A stretch of DNA of 64,000 bases from Stictocephala bisonia (Eukaryota > Arthropoda > Insecta > Hemiptera > Membracidae). Numbering within the stretch: position 1 is the stretch's first letter; every line of letters starts with the position of its first letter. Of this stretch, positions 58,530 through 64,000 are shown in pieces. Made by a program: the position numbers and the translations under genes. The notes beneath the pieces are model-generated. The model saw nothing but the letters and a program-made list of their open reading frames with translations. It made no database searches and was not told where the DNA came from. The DNA is taken from assembly GCA_035578905.1 (NCBI GenBank), contig JAQJVL010000736.1, positions 124,001 through 188,000 of the forward strand. Direction: 5' to 3'.

Positions 58530-59265
58530 TAATAATGGCTTTAGTATTACTTTATTTTATTACATTCTACATACAATAGATACTGTTTGTTTCTCACTCT
58601 GTAGTGAAGATATGTCTGAAAAATTTATAACAATGAGATAATGTACAATTACCTACAAATGATGTTTGACATATCATAAAGAAAAATACATCGTTATTAT
58701 TGTATAACGTATAAAGTAGATTATAATTCATTGCATTTATAATGATGTTAAATGATTTTAAATTATGCTAAATGTCAAATGATATCAAATTTTAAATGAT
58801 GTTAAATGTTAAATGTTAAATGATGTTAATTGTTAAATGATATTAGATGTTAAATGTTAAATGGTGTTATATGCTTAATGTTAATCATCTACTTTTTATT
58901 GCATTTAAATTGTGATTTATTAAATAAAGGAAGTTAAATTTGTTTCATCGCTGATATAGCCTTAGTATTAATGTATTGTATTACATTTTACATACAACAG
59001 ATGTTGTATGTTTCTCACTCTGTAGTAAATATTTGTCTGAATATGATATCAATGAGATAATCTAGAATTACCTAAAAATTACGTGTGACATATTATAAAG
59101 AAAATTACTTCGTTATTATTGCATAACGTATAAAGTGGAGTATAAATCATTGCATTTGTAATTATATTAAATGTTAAATAAAATTAAATGTTAAATCATG
59201 TTAAATGATGCTAACTGTTAAATTATGTTAAATTTTAAATTATGTTAAATAATATTAAATGTTAA
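58530..59265. repeat. Tandem duplication of about 421 bp, each copy ending in TTAAATG-rich repeats
   Basis: GTTTCTCACTCTGTAGT at 58589 and 59010, CGTTATTATTG(T/C)ATAACG and TATAAAGT(A/G)GA(T/G)TATAA recur with a 421-bp offset. Each copy then enters a degenerate simple-sequence zone of AAATGTTAAATGATGTTAAA words (58730-58885, 59160-59265). The copies are substantially diverged. Confidence 0.85.
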
Positions 59266-61224
59266 TATACGCATGTTCTCATTACGTAATTAAAAAATAT
59301 TTTATCATTGGGAAGTGCTGAAAAGAAACACTTTTATGTTATTATTGCTTTTTACCCCATCTGCAATAAATTGAGAAAAAATATTCATAGTTTTTGGAGA
59401 TACAAATTGATATTTTAAATCTATTCTTTGTTGCATACAATAAACAATGTTTACTCGATATCAACATTTTTATAAAATTGTTTGACACACAATCCGAATA
59501 TAATAATATATTTTTAAAATATAATTTTTATTTAGCAGGACTTCAAAATAAACTTTCTCTTTTTCCCCTAAATTTAACAGGAGACAATTTTAATGCTCCT
59601 AAATTTATCACATTTTTCTATAAATTTCTTTCCTAAACATACAACGCCGGAAGTGAATGTACTAAAGAAGTATATAAATATATAATAGACTTATGGAGAA
59701 ATAATGTCTTAATAAATAAAACTTACTTAAATCAAAATTCATAATTATACATACGTTTCTTAATTATTTTAACTTATTTAAGTGTTGCCATTAAATAATA
59801 AATATTGACTGAAGTTTTTAAATTTTTTTACACTTTCAATCAGTGTTAGATGGTACTTCAAATAAAAGAGAGAATGAGACCCGATATATTAAAAATAAAT
59901 AAAACACCCAAATTAATATTCTTCCTCATATTTATTTGTATTTCTTTTTTTAAAAACCTACACCTTAGAAGCTGTATCATCATATTCAAATATGATTTAA
60001 CACTACTAAATCGTTTATAAACAATTAAGTAGTGTTGAAGATAACATTGATCCTGATGGTGGATATAAGTACCAAAGCAATAGACAGCTCAGTCGATCAT
60101 CAATGTGGTAGTAGTTAATGCATTCATGCATTTTGTTTGTATGCATGTAATTAGAGACTAGGATAATACGAAGCTTTGTCATAGTTATAACCCGTATGTC
60201 TGCTGTAATGCACCAGATATGTATTGTACTATACATAATTACATACGGCTATGTATCCAATATTTCATTGTCGTTTGAACCGTAAGGTTTAGCTGAGTGA
60301 TTTAATAACACTGCTTACAATAATGGTGTAACATAGGTCTACACTAGCTTAAGGCAACCAAGAATGATTATTTTATCTGAAAGCTTTGGCAAATGTAGGA
60401 CTCTTTAATTACCTATGAATAATGCATAGTATAGGTAATCTATAAAGGTTAGTAGTCCTCAGTCATTAAATGTTTAAACAGAATTGTTTTTAAATCTTCA
60501 AATTCTAATAATGATGAACAAATAACGACAGTAGATTACAAATTATATTTACTATTTATTGTCTACTTTATAAAATTGCTAAAAATCAATAAACATTACA
60601 AACAAATACTAAATTTAGTCTTATAATTATTTAAAAATCAACTTCAATTTTAATTATCTAACAATTCTAATTAACATTCATTTTTTTTATTTGGCATTCA
60701 ACGTTTTCTATTTAAAATTCAAGTTTATTATTTATTTACTTCGAAAAAATCTTTCCTATCATTTAAATTCTTCTTAATTTTTTAAACCTGAAAACGAGAA
60801 ATGTTAGTATAAATGATCACTCAATAATGTATAAATCAAAGAAATTCCACACAGCAAAAGGAACAGAAAAACAGGGATCGTTCATTTGTTGAAATAAGGG
60901 GAAATCTCTGAAAATGTATTTAAAATATTTATGCACTCTAACCTTAAGCAATGAATATTTAATTATTCTCAATAGTTATTAAATTGAAGTTAAAATGTTT
61001 ACTATTAATTCCAGTTAGTTATCTCATTTCACAAAGTAGATAGTTAATTGAAAATTAATTTAAATTGAATAGTTAATATTACTTTTACAGTTTCAAAAAG
61101 ATTGTGAAAATATTTGTTTTGTATAGGCATTATTTCGTTCTAAAACTTTAAGAGGTTACATCATTATTTACTAACTGAAATATGCAAATCTAATCTATAC
61201 ATTAAAAGCAATATGTATATATGT
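59266..61224. other. AT-rich DNA
   Basis: A hairpin AACACTACT / AGTAGTGTT spans 59999-60036. An 80-codon frame at 59394-59636 (+) is unrecognised. No other feature. Confidence 0.5.
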
Positions 61225-61360
61225 ATTCTTAATATGCCGATCGTCAACATCTAGCGAATATGTCTTGGAATAAGTGTGCATAAACGAATGTAGTCATTGA
61301 TACAAACTAAAGCCGACTATTCTTTAGAAAGTGTTCTTAAATAACAGCCATATAACATAG
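61225..61360 (-). mobile_element. SINE-B fragment, minus strand
   Basis: On the minus strand: GGCTGTTATTTAAGAACAC, AGAATAGTCGGCTTTAG, 'CAATGACTACATTCGTTTATG', then ATATTCGCTAGATGTTGACG, ATCGGCATATTAAG. This matches the SINE-B body and tail. The head is missing. Confidence 0.65.
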
Positions 61361-62639
61361 GAACAGTCTGAGTTTTAAAAAAAATATATTTTATAGTTCA
61401 TATTAAAAATATAAACAAAACTAAACCTAAAATAAAACTAAAAGATTTTGATTTTTTTATATCTCTTAGTGTTGTTAATGTTATTTTTTGAATTGATGAA
61501 CTCCTTAAGCAACCACGAAGACTTAACGAAAAAGTAAAGAAATTTCCAGAGGTTAAGTGTAAATGCTCTCATAATTGGCGAGAGATATAGTAGATATAAC
61601 TTAGATATTCTAAGAGATCTTCGTAATGCCATCCATGTTAAATCAGGAATTCCAAAACCAAAGAGGTTGATGCTAGTGATGCTGCTACCCCTCACCTATA
61701 TTTATATGAAAAGAGTTGCCGCAAAGAAATTTTTCAACCTAATATTTGGTTAGCAATGTTATTGTGAAATGATTTGCGACCTAATAAAATAAACATACGC
61801 TATTTCGTTATTGTTTGTTCCTCAATAACAACATATATAACTCTACTGATTACGGAAAATCTAGTGCAGTGTTCATAGTCCTCTAGTATGAGAAACAACA
61901 TCATGATTGAATCCATTACTCCATACATATAAAGAAAATGTTTAAAAAGAGTATCTTTTCTCATATACATTAATTCATATTTTAATTGGTTTTACATGGA
62001 GAGACGGGTAGTTCTTTAAAAATTTAAATAAAATAATTTTGAAAAAGGTGGATGAAAGCAATTCAAAGATATTACCTTAAGCTAGTTATTTTCCGTGAAG
62101 AGGTGTGTTGCCAAATTATTTAGAGAATTGACAGTTTGCATAGAGTATATTATAAAATAATGTTGCACGTAGAGAGTCAATTGACATAACTGTCAACCTT
62201 GGATAGGACCCAAAACTACTGAAATAGAAATTTAAAGAAAAGTGTTTTTTTTTTTTTTTTTGTGGTTCATAAAAACTCAAATGTATAGGACAAATCAGCA
62301 TTTATAGGATAATTAAGGCTGGAATAAAGAAATAAAACCTTCAAGTGGATTCTATAAAAGTATTTAAAACTTTAAATACTTAAAACCAACGAATATACAA
62401 ATTTTAAAATATTTTATATTTTAAGAAATGTCATCAAGTGTATATAACATAATTAGAATATAATTAAGGTTTATTGTATGGTATATTAATATATACTTAT
62501 CACGAATTGTTGAATATTAATAAAGTATGTTTATTATTAGATATATTGTAGCTCCTCTATTGGTTGTTACTTATTAATTTAAAGAAAATATCGTATGGCT
62601 GACGGGTCCCAAGCCACGGCCTCCAGCCTCCCACTGTCT
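61361..62639. other. AT-rich DNA
   Basis: An 85-codon minus-strand frame (61438-61695; IPDLTWMALRRSLRISK...) is unrecognised. A (T)17 run is at 62245-62261. Confidence 0.5.
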
Positions 62640-62765
62640 TCGGTTGACAAAGAACGCCAGATGATTTATCTTTAATCACTTCAAATTGCTTGGAAGACTT
62701 CCTATTGTTGATGAAAGCTCATTTCCGAATCGTTTCCTTCCTTATATTCTTGCACTTCCTTCATG
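62640..62765 (+). repeat. Dispersed repeat copy (pairs with 31690-31775)
   Basis: Shares GACAAAGA, TCTTTAATCAC and TTGGAAGACTTCCT with the 31690 copy and extends further right. It can be read as FNHFKLLGRLPIVDESSFP, with 'FNH....GRLP.V' common to both copies. Confidence 0.6.
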
Positions 62766-63970
62766 GCGGTAGCTTCCGTGTTATTACATAGGAAATGAAT
62801 ATCTCGGTTATACTCGTATATAACTACTATATTGGGAATAAAGGTTTCTATCATAATAGGAAAGAGTGATTAATTTAAATTATAGTATGGTTAACATATT
62901 AATGCTAACTATCTATACAGTCTGACTTACTAATTCCACTTTTTAACTATACAAAATACTATGGTAAAAAATTAATTACATTACGTTATATTAAGTCAAT
63001 TAAACACACTGTCGTATTTATCCAACTCTCGTATTTATTATTTTCAAGACTTTTTTTAATATTTTTTTATAGATTTTAAATGAATTCATCCATATGTACA
63101 AAAATTACACTTTAAAATATATATTTAACAAAATATAGATTATGAATAAAGAAATTTTACTATTACTATAATTGAACGTAAAACATCAGTACAATTGGTT
63201 TGGATTTACCTTTGTTCTCTATTTATTGCAAGTACGTTTTTGAGTATTGAAGTACTTAAAGGCAATTATCTTCAAAGCTAAGACTTGTACAAGTTTAAGT
63301 GAAGGGGAACTTGTAATATAAAGTTCCTAACAGTATAAACTAACTTAGAACAAAGAAACTTCTAAGGCCTACAATTCAATAATAGCCTTCGCTCTTTTAT
63401 TGAGGTGTTTAATTCACGTCAGTTTAAAGTAGAAGTTAGGTAGTTGTCTTTATGGCCATCAATACTGTGTTTGTAATTGATTGTTCTCATAAAAAATTAA
63501 AATATGATATCTTTAGTAGTCACCCTGAGAGTGTTTAAGCCATTTTTATAAAAAAAAGTAGCTTGGACATATTCTAGGGTAAATTATATTCCTTAAACTA
63601 AACCCTGTTTTCAGTCAATTTTTCTTAAATAAAATGCCCACCATACACAAAATAAAAAAAATTTGTTTACAAACCATTTAATAATGGTCGAAAGAATATT
63701 GGGTTTTATATTGACTTACTGTATAACAGAATATCTTCAATTAATTATATTTTGTAAAGGTAATTGAATGGTGGCATGTAGTTATCAATTTATATTATTT
63801 GTTGTATAACAGTTCATATTTTAGTATTAAAGATGATTTATTCTCTAATCCCAATATTGCATAGTGAGTGAATATGTTGCCAATATTTAATCGTATTGTT
63901 AGTAGACATGACGAACCTACGAAATGCTAGATTATAATATGATAAATAACGAAGGGTTCTCGACTAATTT
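62766..63970. other. AT-rich DNA
   Basis: Nothing recognised. Confidence 0.5.
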
Positions 63971-63996
63971 GGGGGCAATTTATCAGTTTTGCCCCC
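63971..63996. other. Perfect 8-bp GC-rich hairpin at window edge
   Basis: GGGGGCAA (63971-63978) and TTGCCCCC (63989-63996) with a 10-nt A/T loop. It may be part of an element that continues beyond the window. Confidence 0.5.
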
Positions 63997-64000
63997 TTGT

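Overview
The window reads as non-coding, repeat-dominated DNA from an AT-rich arthropod genome, most likely an insect. The evidence is high AT, pol III SINEs with tRNA-like heads, decayed LINE, Penelope-like and Mutator-like coding remnants, and a degenerate stretch of the insect telomere word TTAGG/GGTTA. No prokaryotic or organelle gene organisation is present. I could not name the species, and I recognise no complete, intact protein-coding gene. The best coding candidates are two phase-compatible minus-strand exons (30984-30917 and 30317-30170), a possible further exon at 29308-29149, a possible signal-peptide first exon (35700-35902) and two small unassigned ORFs.

Layout. 1-1330 is a 73-bp satellite with a five-unit (365-bp) higher-order period. 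1331-4080 is a sharply bounded, GC-richer block of unknown nature. 6718-7708 is a ~990-bp, almost perfect foldback element. 8276-8950 holds two tRNA-headed SINEs (called SINE-A here). 10158-10720 is a LINE RNase H remnant. 14449-15107, 18160-18435, 21005-22830 and 22944-23021 are tandem arrays of 109, 130, 27 and 2 bp. 19048-19444 is a Mutator-like transposase C-terminal remnant. 24246-28820 is a 4.6-kb satellite of 141/146-bp monomers with two different higher-order structures. 29149-30984 mixes a Penelope-like retroelement tail with candidate exons. 32565-32783 is another LINE tail.

The second half carries arrays of 67 bp (36364-36697), 117 bp (39115-40170), ~130 bp (45355-45775), degenerate GGTTA (50815-51115), 66 bp (56955-57955) and a 421-bp duplication (58530-59265). 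A LINE reverse-transcriptase fragment lies at 55400-56075, and copies of a second SINE family (SINE-B) are scattered from 16 kb to 61 kb.

The most noteworthy observation is the SINE-B copy at 57956-58365 (minus strand). Its 5' head resembles the Alu domain of 7SL (SRP) RNA, including the loop GGTGGCGC closed by a stem with altered but still complementary bases. Another copy with the same 3' body (16103-16387) begins instead with a tRNA-like A/B-box head. This suggests head-swapping between 7SL- and tRNA-derived SINEs that share one tail. At least twelve independent tandem arrays make up roughly a fifth of the window, consistent with a heterochromatic or pericentromeric-like setting; that setting is inference.
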